Assembly (NCBI RefSeq): GCF_039880525.1
Contig: NZ_CP156989.1
Span: forward strand, 930,001 to 994,000
Reading direction: 5' to 3'
DNA from: Agrococcus sp. ProA11
GTDB lineage: Bacteria; Actinomycetota; Actinomycetes; Actinomycetales; Microbacteriaceae
Length of the DNA: 64,000 nt
In this document: positions 23,939 to 32,271 of the stretch, one piece after another
Layout of the letters: each line of letters opens with the position of its first letter
Position numbering within the stretch: position 1 is the first letter of the stretch
The notes under the pieces: model-generated
The model's input: only the letters and a program-made list of their open reading frames with translations
The model's database searches: none
Told to the model about the DNA's origin: nothing
Position numbers and translations under genes: made by a program

Positions 23939-23982
23939 GTACCTTAACGCCATGTTGTTGCCACTGGTGTTCGGCCTGCTGC
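23939..23982 (+). other. attR with integrase -10 embedded
   Basis: The arm at 23939-23960 (beginning GTACCTTAACGCC, ending GTTGTTG) and CC at 23961-23962 adjoin tadC sequence from 23963. On the minus strand TAAGGT (23941-23946) lies 6 bases before the integrase ATG. The integrase promoter therefore overlaps its own attachment site, and its -35 region lies in whichever DNA is joined beyond the core. Confidence 0.7.
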
Positions 23983-24041
23983 CGACCACCGTCGCGTTCG
24001 CGCTGTGGCCGGGTGTCTACGTGCTGCAGGTCGGATTCTGA
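23963..24041 (+). pseudogene. tadC: tadC, 3' remnant
   Basis: Together with the CC core, this encodes the C-terminal membrane segment of TadC (PLVFGLLPTTVAFALWPGVY, then VLQVGF). In the integrated state it could be read only from ATG 23952 as a 29-residue peptide. The next gene's AAGGAGG begins right at the stop, so downstream tad genes would rely on this junction for transcription. Confidence 0.9.
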
Positions 24042-24055
24042 AGGAGGAGGAGACC

Positions 24056-24244
24056 ATGTCGACGATCAGCCGACGATTCCAGCGCCTCGTCGGGCGCATC
24101 CACGACGAAGAGCGCGGCGACGTACCCGGGTGGGTGCTCGTCACCCTGATGACGGCCGGACTCGTCATCGTCATCTGGACGGTTGCGGGCCCGGCGCTCA
24201 CGGGCGTCTTCGAGCAGGCGATCGCGCGCGTCACGAGCTTCTGA
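24056..24244 (+). CDS. DUF4244-type small pilin-like protein
   Basis: The 62-residue protein has a short basic start and ERGDVPGWVLVTLMTAGLVIVIWTVAGPALTGVFEQAI, one hydrophobic helix after a Glu-rich processing-like region. This matches the DUF4244/Flp-like proteins found just after tadC in actinobacteria (the place of Rv3656c). It is the likely structural pilin. ATG 24056 has AAGGAGGAGG upstream, and its stop overlaps the next start. Confidence 0.8.
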   Translation: MSTISRRFQRLVGRIHDEERGDVPGWVLVTLMTAGLVIVIWTVAGPALTGVFEQAIARVTSF

Positions 24245-24624
24245 TGCGGCTGGCCGACGAGCGCGGCTCGGCGGTCGCCGAGTTCACCATGGTGGCTGGG
24301 CTGCTCGTCGTGCTCGTGCTCGCTGTCATGCAGCTGGCCCTCGCGATGCACGTGCGGGCGACGCTCTCGGATGCGGCGCGCGAGGGTGCGCGCCACGCAT
24401 CGCTGGTCGGTTCCGATCCGGCGGCGGGCATCGCACGAACCCGGGCGCTGATCACCACGGCGATCGGGCCGCGATACACGGAGCAGATCACCGCGGCGAC
24501 CGCGACCGTCGCCGGCCTCGAGACGATCGAGATCCGCGTCGCGGCACCGTTGCCGCTGTTCGGCCTGCTCGGGCCCACCGCCCTGGAGGTGACGGGCCAT
24601 GCGCCGGTCGAGTCGGTCGGCTGA
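24244..24624 (+). CDS. tadE: TadE-like minor pseudopilin
   Basis: The 126-residue protein begins LADERGSAVAEFTMVAGLLVVLVLAVMQLALAMHVRATLSDAAREGARHASL, the TadE signature: a Glu five residues into a hydrophobic helix, followed by the AAREGAR motif. A small outside domain follows. It overlaps the upstream gene by one base (TGATG) and the next gene by 26 bases. Confidence 0.88.
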   Translation: MRLADERGSAVAEFTMVAGLLVVLVLAVMQLALAMHVRATLSDAAREGARHASLVGSDPAAGIARTRALITTAIGPRYTEQITAATATVAGLETIEIRVAAPLPLFGLLGPTALEVTGHAPVESVG

Positions 24625-25093
24625 GGCGCGCACGGTGCTGGCCCGCTCGGCTCGACGCCTTGGCGACGAGGGCGGATCCGCCTCGCTCGAATTCCTCACC
24701 GTGGGCGTGGTGCTGCTGGTGCCGCTCGTCTACCTCGTGCTTGCGCTCGGTCAGATCCAGCACGCGGTGCTGGGCGTCGAAGGCGCCGCGCGGCACGCTG
24801 CGCGCGTCATCGCGCAGGCTGACGCGCACGGCGCCGGGATCGCCGCTGCCGATCGGGCCATCAGCGTGGCGATGGCGGATGCGGGCGTCGCCCGCGACGC
24901 GGTGTCCGTAGCGATCTCCTGCACGCCGGTGGCGAGCGACTGCACCACGCGCCGTGGGTCTGTGACCGTGCGGATCGCCACCACGGTGCAGCTGCCGCTG
25001 GCACCGCCGGTGCTCGAGCTCGGCACCGGCCTCGGCGTGCCCGTGTCCGCGCGTGCGATGCACCCGGTCTCTGCCTTCGGCGGCGTTCCGTGA
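24599..25093 (+). CDS. TadE/TadF-like minor pseudopilin
   Basis: The 164-residue protein has a cytoplasmic basic start, then GGSASLEFLTVGVVLLVPLVYLVLALGQIQHAVLGVEGAARHAARV, again a Glu within the start of a hydrophobic helix as in TadE/TadF pseudopilins. The outside domain holds a CTPVASDC pair that could form a disulfide. The position after tadE corresponds to Rv3655c-like genes. Confidence 0.82.
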   Translation: MRRSSRSAEARTVLARSARRLGDEGGSASLEFLTVGVVLLVPLVYLVLALGQIQHAVLGVEGAARHAARVIAQADAHGAGIAAADRAISVAMADAGVARDAVSVAISCTPVASDCTTRRGSVTVRIATTVQLPLAPPVLELGTGLGVPVSARAMHPVSAFGGVP

Positions 25094-25536
25094 GCGGCAC
25101 GCTGCGGCGACTCGCGAGGGAGGACGCGGGATCGACGCTCGTGCTCACGATCGGCTTCGCGGCGCTCGCGCTCGCGCTGATCCTGGCCGTGACGGCGGCG
25201 ACGAGCCTGCTGATCGAGCGGCGACGCCTGTTCACGGTGGCCGACGGAGCGGCGCTCGCGGCCGCCGAGGCCTTCGCGCTCGAGCAGGTGCGCTTCGACG
25301 GCGGCGCCGCGACGCCGGCGCTCGCCGATGCCGCCGTCGATCGCGCCGCAGCCGAGTGGACAGCGCGCGCCGCGGGCGAGCTCACGGCGATCCGCGTCGA
25401 TGGCGCGAGCGCCGATGCCCGCAGCGCCTCCGTCAGCGTCTCGAGCGTGTGGCACGCCCCGGTGGTCTCGATCCTGCTGCCGGAGGGCATCCGACTCGAT
25501 GTCACCTCGACGGCCCGGGCAGTCTTCGTCGATTGA
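25090..25536 (+). CDS. TadG-like/Rv3654c-like pilus-associated protein
   Basis: The 148-residue protein begins with AREDAGSTLVLTIGFAALALALILAVTAATSLLIERRRLFTVADGAALAAAEAFAL, matching the short actinobacterial TadG/helicase-secretion-neighbourhood TadE-like proteins. The membrane helix is followed by an Ala-rich outside part. It closes the tad cluster, overlapping the upstream gene by four bases. Confidence 0.8.
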   Translation: MSGTLRRLAREDAGSTLVLTIGFAALALALILAVTAATSLLIERRRLFTVADGAALAAAEAFALEQVRFDGGAATPALADAAVDRAAAEWTARAAGELTAIRVDGASADARSASVSVSSVWHAPVVSILLPEGIRLDVTSTARAVFVD

Positions 25537-25570
25537 CCGGCGTGCTGGCCCGCGACCGGCCGGGTCGCCT

Positions 25571-25598
25571 CGCCCCGCCGTGCTGCAGCTACGGGGCG
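25571..25598. terminator. Hairpin between convergent genes
   Basis: CGCCCCG (25571-25577) and CGGGGCG (25592-25598) form a 7-bp GC stem that spans the stop codon of the leftward phosphoesterase and follows the tad cluster. It may terminate both. Confidence 0.4.
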
Positions 25599-28180
25599 GC
25601 GGGCGCGGTGATGCGCAGATCGTCGAAGACGAGCCGCGTGGAGGCGACCGAGGACGACGAGCTCACCGAGCCCTTGATCGTGACCGAGCCCGCGCTCTGC
25701 AGCGCGCCGGCACTGTCGGTGGCGACGAGCTGCCAGTCGGCGGGCTCGGTGCCGCCGGTCGGCCAGATCTTCGCCGCGAGCTGCGTCGGGCTCGTGCCGG
25801 TGACGGAGAGCCTGGCGGTGAGGTCCTCGCCCGGCGTCCAGGTGCCGGTGTAGGCGCCGAGCGCCGTGTTGTCGCGCAGCAGGTAGACGCGCAGCTGCCC
25901 GCCGGGTTCGAAGCGCACGTTGAGGCCGTAGGACGAGCCGCCGACCTGGCGGCCGATGAGCGTCGTGTGCGCGGCGCCACCGCTGGAGGCGACCTCCGAG
26001 CGCAGCCGCACCTCCACCACGGCCTCCGTCGTCGACACCGACGCGAGGCTCGCGAACCGGGTCTGGCTCGGGATGAGCGTCATGCGACCCGCGCCATCGG
26101 CGACCGACAGCGGCGAGCTGGTGCCGGCGCTGACCGTCCACGCACCGCCGACATCGGCGGTGCCCCAACCGGAGCCGACCGTGCGCGCGAAGCCGTCGGC
26201 CGCGAGCACGTCATCGCCGGGCGGCGGTGGGGGAGGCGGGGGAGGCGGCGGCGCGCTGCTGACCGTGACGGCGCGCGTCGCGCTCGCGGTCGCCCCCGCG
26301 TCGTCGGTGACCGTGAGGGTGATCGTGTAGCTGCCGGCGGCGCCGTAGGTGTGCGTCGTGGTGGGACCCGCGGCACCCGTGCCGTCGCCGAACAGCCAGG
26401 CGTGGCTGACGACGGTGCCGTCGGGGTCGGATGAGGCGGCACCGGTGAGCGAGACCGTCAGGTCGTCGATCGTCGGCGTCCCGATGACCGCAGCAGGAGG
26501 CTCGTTCGCGGGCGGCGGTGGCGGTGGGGGCGGCGCGGTTGCGGAGACGACCTGGAGGTCGTCGAAGCTCAGCACGGTCGAGGGCACGCTGGATGAGGAG
26601 CTCACCGACGAGCGGATCGCGACGCTGCCGGGGGACTGCAGCGCCGCCGCGGCATCCGTCGCCTGCAGCTGCCAGCCGGTCGGCTCGCTGCCGCCGGCGG
26701 GCCACACCTTCGCGGCCAGCTGCGTCGGGCTGGTACCGCTGACGGAGAGCCGGATCGACAGCGGCACGCCGGCTGTCCAGCTCTGGTCCGCGACGTCCAG
26801 CGCGGTGTTGCCGCGCAGCAGGTAGAGGCGCAGCCGTCCGCCCGGTTCGAAGCGCACGTTCAGCCCGTAGGTCGAGCTGCCGACCTGTCTGCCGATGATG
26901 GTCGTGTGGGCGGCTCCGCCGCTCGACGCCGAGCCCGACGCGACCTTAAGGTCGACGACCGCGTCGGTCGTGGCGATGGAGTCGAGCCCCGCCATGCGCG
27001 TCTGCCCGGGGATGAGCGACATCCGGCCGACGCCGCCGCTCACCGACAGTGGGCCGGTGCTGCCGAGGCTCACCGTCCACGGCCCGCCGACATCCGCCGT
27101 GCCCCAGCCCGATGCCGTCGAGCGGCCGAAGGCGTCGGCGGCGATCGCCGTCTGCGGTGTGGGTGGCGTCTCGCTGAGCTCGAACGGGACCGTGAACGCG
27201 GAGTTCGCATCGGTCTCGAACTGATCGAGCGTGGGGGAGTAGGTCGTCGCCCGCATCGTGTTCGCTGCCGGGTCGAAGGTGTAGTACCGCAGCCAGCCGT
27301 TGCCGCCGTTCGCGCGCGACTGGTAGTCGGTGAGGATCTGCTGCACCGGCTGGCCGCAGCTGTTGAGATCGGTGCGATTCGCCTCGCCGAGATCGCCGAC
27401 GTTCGAATGGCCGGCGACCACCAGGCGGATCTGGCAGTGCGTGCTGACGAACTGCTCCCACAGCGCGGCCGTCGAGGTGCCGCCGGGCCGCTGCGGCGTG
27501 GTCATGCGTAGGCCGTTGACGGTGAGGAAGCTGTGGGTGGCCATGATGACCGTGCGATTCGGGTGCGCGTCGAGCACGCGATCTGCCCAGTCGAGCGCGT
27601 AGCCGGGCGCCTCCCACTCCAGGTTGAGCACCAGGAAGTCGGTGCCGCCCGCGGTGAAGAGCGCGTAGTTGTCGGCGTTCCCGCGGTCGATCGGATCGGG
27701 GCCGAACTGGCTCTGACCGAGGTAGCCGCCGTAGCGGCGCTCGGCGGTGTTCCAGGCGGCGTCGGCGTGCCGGCTCGGCGGGAAGTGGCTGTTGAAGACG
27801 CTCACATCGCCCGTGGCCTCGTCGAAGTCGTGGTTGCCCGGCAGCACGGTGTACGGCACGTCGGCGTCATCGAGGATCTCGAACGCGCCCGACACGTTCT
27901 CCCAGTGCCGCGGGTTGTCCCAGTCGCTCACGAGATCGCCCACTTGCATCACGAACGCAGCGTCGAGGTCGGCCATCGAGTCGCGCACCCAGGTCAGCTG
28001 CGCATCCAGCACCGCCTGGTTCGCGTAGCTGTAGTTCTGGGTGTCCGGCAGCACGACGAGCGTGAACGGGGCATCGTCATCGGCCGCAGTGGCGGGCGCC
28101 GGCAGCGCGAGGCTCAGGACGAGCGCGGCGATGACGCCCCCGATGACGGGTGCCCTCCGAGACTCTTGACGTCGTTCCAC
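25589..28180 (-). CDS. Secreted metallophosphoesterase with PKD and repeated C-terminal modules
   Basis: The 863-residue protein starts at GTG 28180, with GGAGG about 6 bases upstream. A signal peptide (to about ATAADDD) precedes a calcineurin-type phosphoesterase with PDTQNYSY, QVGDLVSDWDNPRHW, LPGNHDFDEATGD, THSF and AGHSNVGD. It then has a module starting AADAFGRSTASGWGTADVGG, a PKD domain (SSDPDGTVVSHAWLFGDG), a poly-Pro linker, and a second copy of the module (FARTVGSGWGTADVGG). The enzyme probably cleaves extracellular phosphoesters, with the modules binding wall or glycan. The same module recurs at 62.6 and 63.8 kb. Confidence 0.88.
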   Translation of the reverse strand: MERRQESRRAPVIGGVIAALVLSLALPAPATAADDDAPFTLVVLPDTQNYSYANQAVLDAQLTWVRDSMADLDAAFVMQVGDLVSDWDNPRHWENVSGAFEILDDADVPYTVLPGNHDFDEATGDVSVFNSHFPPSRHADAAWNTAERRYGGYLGQSQFGPDPIDRGNADNYALFTAGGTDFLVLNLEWEAPGYALDWADRVLDAHPNRTVIMATHSFLTVNGLRMTTPQRPGGTSTAALWEQFVSTHCQIRLVVAGHSNVGDLGEANRTDLNSCGQPVQQILTDYQSRANGGNGWLRYYTFDPAANTMRATTYSPTLDQFETDANSAFTVPFELSETPPTPQTAIAADAFGRSTASGWGTADVGGPWTVSLGSTGPLSVSGGVGRMSLIPGQTRMAGLDSIATTDAVVDLKVASGSASSGGAAHTTIIGRQVGSSTYGLNVRFEPGGRLRLYLLRGNTALDVADQSWTAGVPLSIRLSVSGTSPTQLAAKVWPAGGSEPTGWQLQATDAAAALQSPGSVAIRSSVSSSSSVPSTVLSFDDLQVVSATAPPPPPPPPANEPPAAVIGTPTIDDLTVSLTGAASSDPDGTVVSHAWLFGDGTGAAGPTTTHTYGAAGSYTITLTVTDDAGATASATRAVTVSSAPPPPPPPPPPPGDDVLAADGFARTVGSGWGTADVGGAWTVSAGTSSPLSVADGAGRMTLIPSQTRFASLASVSTTEAVVEVRLRSEVASSGGAAHTTLIGRQVGGSSYGLNVRFEPGGQLRVYLLRDNTALGAYTGTWTPGEDLTARLSVTGTSPTQLAAKIWPTGGTEPADWQLVATDSAGALQSAGSVTIKGSVSSSSSVASTRLVFDDLRITAPAAP

Positions 28181-28336
28181 GGGATCCTCCACACGTTGGC
28201 CCGTGACGCCGTCGACGGCGCAGCGCCGATGCTGCGACCTGCCCCGAATGATCCCACCGTGCGGCCGGTGCGACAACGCAGGATTCAGTCAGGCCAGCCT
28301 CATCGGCGGCCGCGACGGCAGCCGCGCGGCGGGTCG

Positions 28337-29566
28337 CTACGCGCGTGGCTTGCGCGGCAGCCAGCGCAGCAGCATCGCCGCGCCGAGCACGCACAGCGCG
28401 GTCAGACCGCCAGCGGCCCAGGCGATCGACGCCACCGAGATCAGCAGCGAGATCAGCAGCGGCGCGGCGGCGCCACCGGCATCCGTCGTCAGTCGCCACG
28501 CACCCAGGAACGGGGCGGGGTTGCGCGGATCGGCGAGGTCGGCGCCGAGGGTCATGAGGATGCCGGAGCCCAGCCCGTTGCCGAGCGCCATCACCATCGC
28601 GGCGATCCAGAACCACAGCACGGCGGCGTCCACATCGTGCGTGAGCGCCAGCAGCAGGAACGACAGGGCCATGAGCGCGAGCGACGGCACCACGCTCCAC
28701 AGCCGGCCGAACCGATCCATCACCCAGCCGGAGATGAAGAACAGCGCGAAGTCGACGCCGCCTGCGATGCCGATGACGAGGCCGGTGGTGACGCCGTCGA
28801 GGCCGATCGAGATGGCCCACAGCGGCAGCAGCACGTTGCGGGCCTGCCGCGCGAGCGACAGCATCGCGGCGCCGACCCCGACCGTCAGCAGCACCGTCGC
28901 GTGCTGCCGCACGACCGTCCAGATGCCCGACCGCTCCTGCCGCAGCTCGATCACGCCGGTCGTCGGCCGCGTGCGCTCGAACACCGACGAGGGATCGGGC
29001 AGCACGAACAGCACGACGATCGCGATGACCGTGCCGAGCGCGCAGACGATCCACACGGCGCTCAGGCCGAAGCCGAGCCCCAGCACCGCCGAGCCGAGCA
29101 GCGGGCCGACGAACATGCCCATGCGGAAGATGCCGCCGAGGGTCGACAGCGCTCTGGCCCGGTAGCGCAGCGGCACGTAGGTGGTCATGAACGCGTGCCG
29201 TGCGAGCGCGAACACCGCGTGGCCGAGTCCCAGGATGAAGATCGCCGCGCCCAGCATCCACACCGTCGTCGAGACGAAGGCGAGCGCCACGGCGGCGAGC
29301 ACGAGCAGTCCGGCGCCGATCATGGTCGGTCGTTCGCCGAACCGCGCGACGACGCTGCCGCCCGGCACATCGCCCGCCAGCTGGCCGACGGTGAGCATGG
29401 CCGCCACGACGGCGGCGACCGCGAGCGATGCGCCCAGGTCGCCGGCGATGAGCGGGATGTAGGGGATGACGGCGCCCTCGCCGATCGCGAAGGCCGCGGT
29501 CGGCACGTAGGCGGCGCCCGCGATCCTGCGCCAGGGAAACCGTTCGGACTGATCGAGACCGCTCAC
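28337..29566 (-). CDS. MFS transporter
   Basis: The 409-residue protein has about 12 hydrophobic segments. It shows the MFS loop 2-3 pattern ([25 protein letters not shown]) and its second-half relative ([20 protein letters not shown]). The substrate cannot be inferred. The GTG at 29566 is supported by TAGGCT ending 6 bases upstream, a leaderless start. It is divergent from prfB. Confidence 0.85.
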   Translation of the reverse strand: MSGLDQSERFPWRRIAGAAYVPTAAFAIGEGAVIPYIPLIAGDLGASLAVAAVVAAMLTVGQLAGDVPGGSVVARFGERPTMIGAGLLVLAAVALAFVSTTVWMLGAAIFILGLGHAVFALARHAFMTTYVPLRYRARALSTLGGIFRMGMFVGPLLGSAVLGLGFGLSAVWIVCALGTVIAIVVLFVLPDPSSVFERTRPTTGVIELRQERSGIWTVVRQHATVLLTVGVGAAMLSLARQARNVLLPLWAISIGLDGVTTGLVIGIAGGVDFALFFISGWVMDRFGRLWSVVPSLALMALSFLLLALTHDVDAAVLWFWIAAMVMALGNGLGSGILMTLGADLADPRNPAPFLGAWRLTTDAGGAAAPLLISLLISVASIAWAAGGLTALCVLGAAMLLRWLPRKPRA

Positions 29567-29572
29567 CGTCCG

Positions 29573-29626
29573 AGCCTACGTCGGGCGGGTCACCGGTGCC
29601 GGCGGTCGGGCTCGCGTCGGTAGGCT
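29573..29626. promoter_or_regulatory. Divergent leaderless -10 elements (MFS and prfB)
   Basis: TAGGCT on the minus strand (29573-29578) precedes the MFS start by 6 bases. TAGGCT on the plus strand (29621-29626) precedes the prfB ATG by 8. Neither gene has a Shine-Dalgarno sequence. Confidence 0.55.
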
Positions 29627-29634
29627 GGATGATC

Positions 29635-30753
29635 ATGGCCGATATCGACATCGCCGGCGAGATCGCCGAGCTGCGCTCCACCTTCTTCGACATCAAGTCG
29701 GTGCTCGACGCCGACCGTCTGCGAGCCGACATCGACCGGCTCTCGGCGGCTGCCGGTGCCCCCGACCTCTGGGACGACCCGGATGCCGCGCAGAAGGTCA
29801 CGAGCGAGCTCAGCCACGCGCAGGCAGACCTGAAGCGCATCAGCGAGACCGAGTCGCGCATCGACGACCTCGAGGTGCTCGTCGAGATGGCGAACGAAGA
29901 GGCCGACGAGGCGACGCAGGCCGAGGCCAAGAAGGAGCTCAAGAGCCTGCAGAAGCTGATCTCCGAGCTGGAGGTGCGGACGCTGCTCGACGGCGAGTTC
30001 GACCAGCTACCGGCCGTCGTCACGATCCGCGCCGGCGCCGGCGGCGTCGACGCCTCCGACTTCGCCGAGATGCTGCTGCGCATGTACCTGCGGTACGCCG
30101 AGCAGCACGGCATGCCCGTCTCGGTGTACGAGACGAGCTACGCGGAGGAGGCGGGCATCAAGTCCGCCTCGTTCGAGATCGACGCCCCCTATGCCTTCGG
30201 CAACATGGCGGTCGAGGCTGGCACGCACCGGCTGGTGCGCATGAGCCCCTTCGGCGCCGCGGGCAAGCGCCAGACCTCGTTCGCGGCGGTGGAGGTAGTG
30301 CCGCTGTTCGAGCAGGTCGATCAGGTCGAGGTGCCCGAGAACGACATCCGGGTCGACGTCTTCCGCTCGTCCGGTCCGGGTGGTCAGAGCGTCAACACCA
30401 CCGACTCGGCGGTGCGCATCACGCACATCCCCACGGGTGTCGTCGTCTCGATGCAGAACGAGAAGAGCCAGATCCAGAACCGCGCCGCCGCGATGCGTGT
30501 GCTGCAGAGCCGCCTCATGCTGCTCAAGCGCGAGGAGGAGGCTGCGCGCAAGAAGGACCTCGCGGGCAACATCTCGGCCAGCTGGGGCGACCAGATGCGC
30601 TCCTACGTGCTCGCGCCGTACCAGATGGTGAAGGACCTGCGCACGCTGCACGAGGTCAACAACCCGTCGGCGGTCTTCGACGGCGACCTCGACGGGTTCA
30701 TCGCCGCCGGTATCCGCTGGCGCAAGCGCCAGCAGCAGGAGACGGACGACTAG
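29635..30753 (+). CDS. prfB: Peptide chain release factor 2
   Basis: RF2 reads UGA and UAA stop codons and triggers peptide release. The 372-residue product has the SPF codon-recognition tripeptide at 204-206 and the GGQ catalytic loop at 249-251 ([18 protein letters not shown]). The frame is continuous from ATG 29635, so there is no programmed +1 frameshift of the E. coli type. It is followed 10 bases later by the HpaB-family gene. Confidence 0.96.
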   Translation: MADIDIAGEIAELRSTFFDIKSVLDADRLRADIDRLSAAAGAPDLWDDPDAAQKVTSELSHAQADLKRISETESRIDDLEVLVEMANEEADEATQAEAKKELKSLQKLISELEVRTLLDGEFDQLPAVVTIRAGAGGVDASDFAEMLLRMYLRYAEQHGMPVSVYETSYAEEAGIKSASFEIDAPYAFGNMAVEAGTHRLVRMSPFGAAGKRQTSFAAVEVVPLFEQVDQVEVPENDIRVDVFRSSGPGGQSVNTTDSAVRITHIPTGVVVSMQNEKSQIQNRAAAMRVLQSRLMLLKREEEAARKKDLAGNISASWGDQMRSYVLAPYQMVKDLRTLHEVNNPSAVFDGDLDGFIAAGIRWRKRQQQETDD

Positions 30754-30763
30754 GGCGAGCAGC

Positions 30764-32188
30764 ATGACGGTGCCAGAGGTGGATCCCGCCCAGCCGAGCA
30801 GGCCGCAGACCGGCGACGAGTACATCGAGAGCCTCGACGACGGGCGCGCGGTCATCCACGACGGCATCCCGGTCGAGCGCGTCGCCGACCACCCCGCCTT
30901 CGCCGGCGTCGCCCGCACGATCGCCTCGCTCTACGACACGCTGCACGGCGAGGGGTCGGATGCGCTGCTCGTGCCCACCGATGACGGCGCCGGTGTGACG
31001 CATCCGTTCTGGGTGCTGCCGCAGTCGCGGGACGATCTGCGCGTGCAGCGCGATGCGATCCGCGCCTGGCAGCACCAGACGCACGGCTGGGTCGGTCGCA
31101 CACCGGAGTTCATGGCCAGCGTGATCACGTCGATGGCGGCGCACGCACCCTTCTTCGGGAGGTTCGAGGGCCAGGTGCGCAACGCGCTCGCGCGTGACCA
31201 GCGCGACGTCACCCACTACGCGCAGGCGCTCGTCAATCCGCCCGTCGATCGCGACCTGCCGCCGGACGAGGTGGGGGACGTCTTCCTGCACGTGGTGCGC
31301 GAGACCGATGCGGGGGTCGTCATCCGCGGCGCGAAGGCGGTCGTCACCGGCGCCGCGACCGCGCAGCGACTGCTCGTGTCGCACTTCGGCGGCGAGGTGC
31401 AGACCGAGGCGTTCGCGATCGCGGCCTCCGTGCCCGTCGCGTCGCCCGGCGTCCGCATCTACACGCGCGGCACGCCCGCTCGGGATGATCAGCCGCTCGC
31501 GCATCGCTTCGCGGAGCACGACGCGCTCGTGGTCTTCGACGATGTGCTCGTGCCGTGGGATGACGTCTTCATCCGCGATCCGGAGACGATGCTCGCCTTC
31601 AATCAGGGGGCGGTCGGGTGGAGCGCGAGGCTGGTCTTCCAGGCGACGACCAGGCTCGAGGCGAAACTCGAGCGCATCGCTGGGCTCGCCGTGCGGGCTG
31701 CGGAGATCATGGGCACGAGCGAGCTGCGCGGCGTGCAGGCCGCGCTCGGCGAGCTCGTCGCCTACCGAGACACGGTCGCCGCGCTGCGCGATGCGATGAT
31801 CGAGCAGAGCGAGCCATCGGGCGACTCGATCGGGCCCGGGGCGCAGGCCGCGATGGCGTTCGCCGCCTACGGTCCGGATGCCTACAGCCGCATGCGCGTC
31901 AACCTGCAGACGATGCTCGCCTCCGCGTTCGCGCATCTGCCGGTGCCGCTCGACAGCCTCGGCAGCGAGCACGTCGCGCCCATCGAGCCGCTGCTGCGCG
32001 GATCGGGCGGCGCGGATGCGCGCGAGCGGCTCGAGGTCATGGGCGAGCTGTGGGATGCGGTCGGCACCGGCTTCGGCGCCAGGCACGAGCTCTATGAGCG
32101 CAGCTACTTCGGCCAGCCGGAGCGCATGCAGCTGGGCATCCTGGCCGCCGCGAAGGCGACGGGGCGCGTCTCCGGTTGGCAGTCATGA
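30764..32188 (+). CDS. 4-hydroxyphenylacetate 3-hydroxylase (HpaB) family monooxygenase
   Basis: The 474-residue protein starts with TGDEYIESLDDGRAVIHDG, the HpaB N-terminal signature. It continues with FWVLPQSRDDLRVQRDAIRAW, VVIRGAKAVVTGAATA and FDDVLVPWDDVFI, giving the acyl-CoA dehydrogenase-like fold of FADH2-dependent aromatic hydroxylases. A flavin reductase partner (HpaC) is not adjacent, so the substrate and reductant are unknown. It probably shares transcription with prfB and ends at a strong terminator. Confidence 0.85.
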   Translation: MTVPEVDPAQPSRPQTGDEYIESLDDGRAVIHDGIPVERVADHPAFAGVARTIASLYDTLHGEGSDALLVPTDDGAGVTHPFWVLPQSRDDLRVQRDAIRAWQHQTHGWVGRTPEFMASVITSMAAHAPFFGRFEGQVRNALARDQRDVTHYAQALVNPPVDRDLPPDEVGDVFLHVVRETDAGVVIRGAKAVVTGAATAQRLLVSHFGGEVQTEAFAIAASVPVASPGVRIYTRGTPARDDQPLAHRFAEHDALVVFDDVLVPWDDVFIRDPETMLAFNQGAVGWSARLVFQATTRLEAKLERIAGLAVRAAEIMGTSELRGVQAALGELVAYRDTVAALRDAMIEQSEPSGDSIGPGAQAAMAFAAYGPDAYSRMRVNLQTMLASAFAHLPVPLDSLGSEHVAPIEPLLRGSGGADARERLEVMGELWDAVGTGFGARHELYERSYFGQPERMQLGILAAAKATGRVSGWQS

Positions 32189-32220
32189 CGCGCCAGCACC
32201 GCCGCAGCTGACGCGCACGA

Positions 32221-32254
32221 CGAGGGCCCCGCCGCGATTGCGACGGGGCCCTCG
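32221..32254. terminator. Bidirectional terminator
   Basis: CGAGGGCCCCG (32221-32231) and CGGGGCCCTCG (32244-32254) form a perfect 11-bp stem with a 12-base loop between the convergent HpaB-family and FG-GAP genes. Confidence 0.75.
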
Positions 32255-32271
32255 TGCACTGCGTGGAGCTG

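Larger units (their letters stand above)
11908..23962. mobile_element. 12,055-bp serine-integrase element inserted in tadC
   Basis: The element is bounded by attL and attR. It contains the integrase next to attR, a methyltransferase/nuclease pair next to attL, a leftward operon with LexA control (14899-16440), a leftward replication operon (17377-20337), and a C-protein/C-box region. Removing it restores tadC exactly in frame. No FtsK/SpoIIIE-type translocase, relaxase, capsid, terminase or tail gene is recognisable. It is therefore not a typical actinobacterial ICE or a complete prophage. A phage satellite or mobilizable integrative element is the best guess. Confidence 0.85.

Noticed and set aside
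11908-23962. Actinobacterial integrative conjugative element (AICE)
   Set aside because: AICEs need an FtsK/SpoIIIE-like translocase; none is encoded. The Prim-Pol replication gene alone does not make it conjugative.
29596-29710. Programmed frameshift in prfB
   Set aside because: The RF2 frame is continuous from ATG 29635, with no in-frame UGA near codon 26.
28077-30113. 678-codon reverse frame across the MFS and prfB genes
   Set aside because: It is antisense to prfB and to the MFS frame and has shadow-like composition; both real genes carry clear family motifs.
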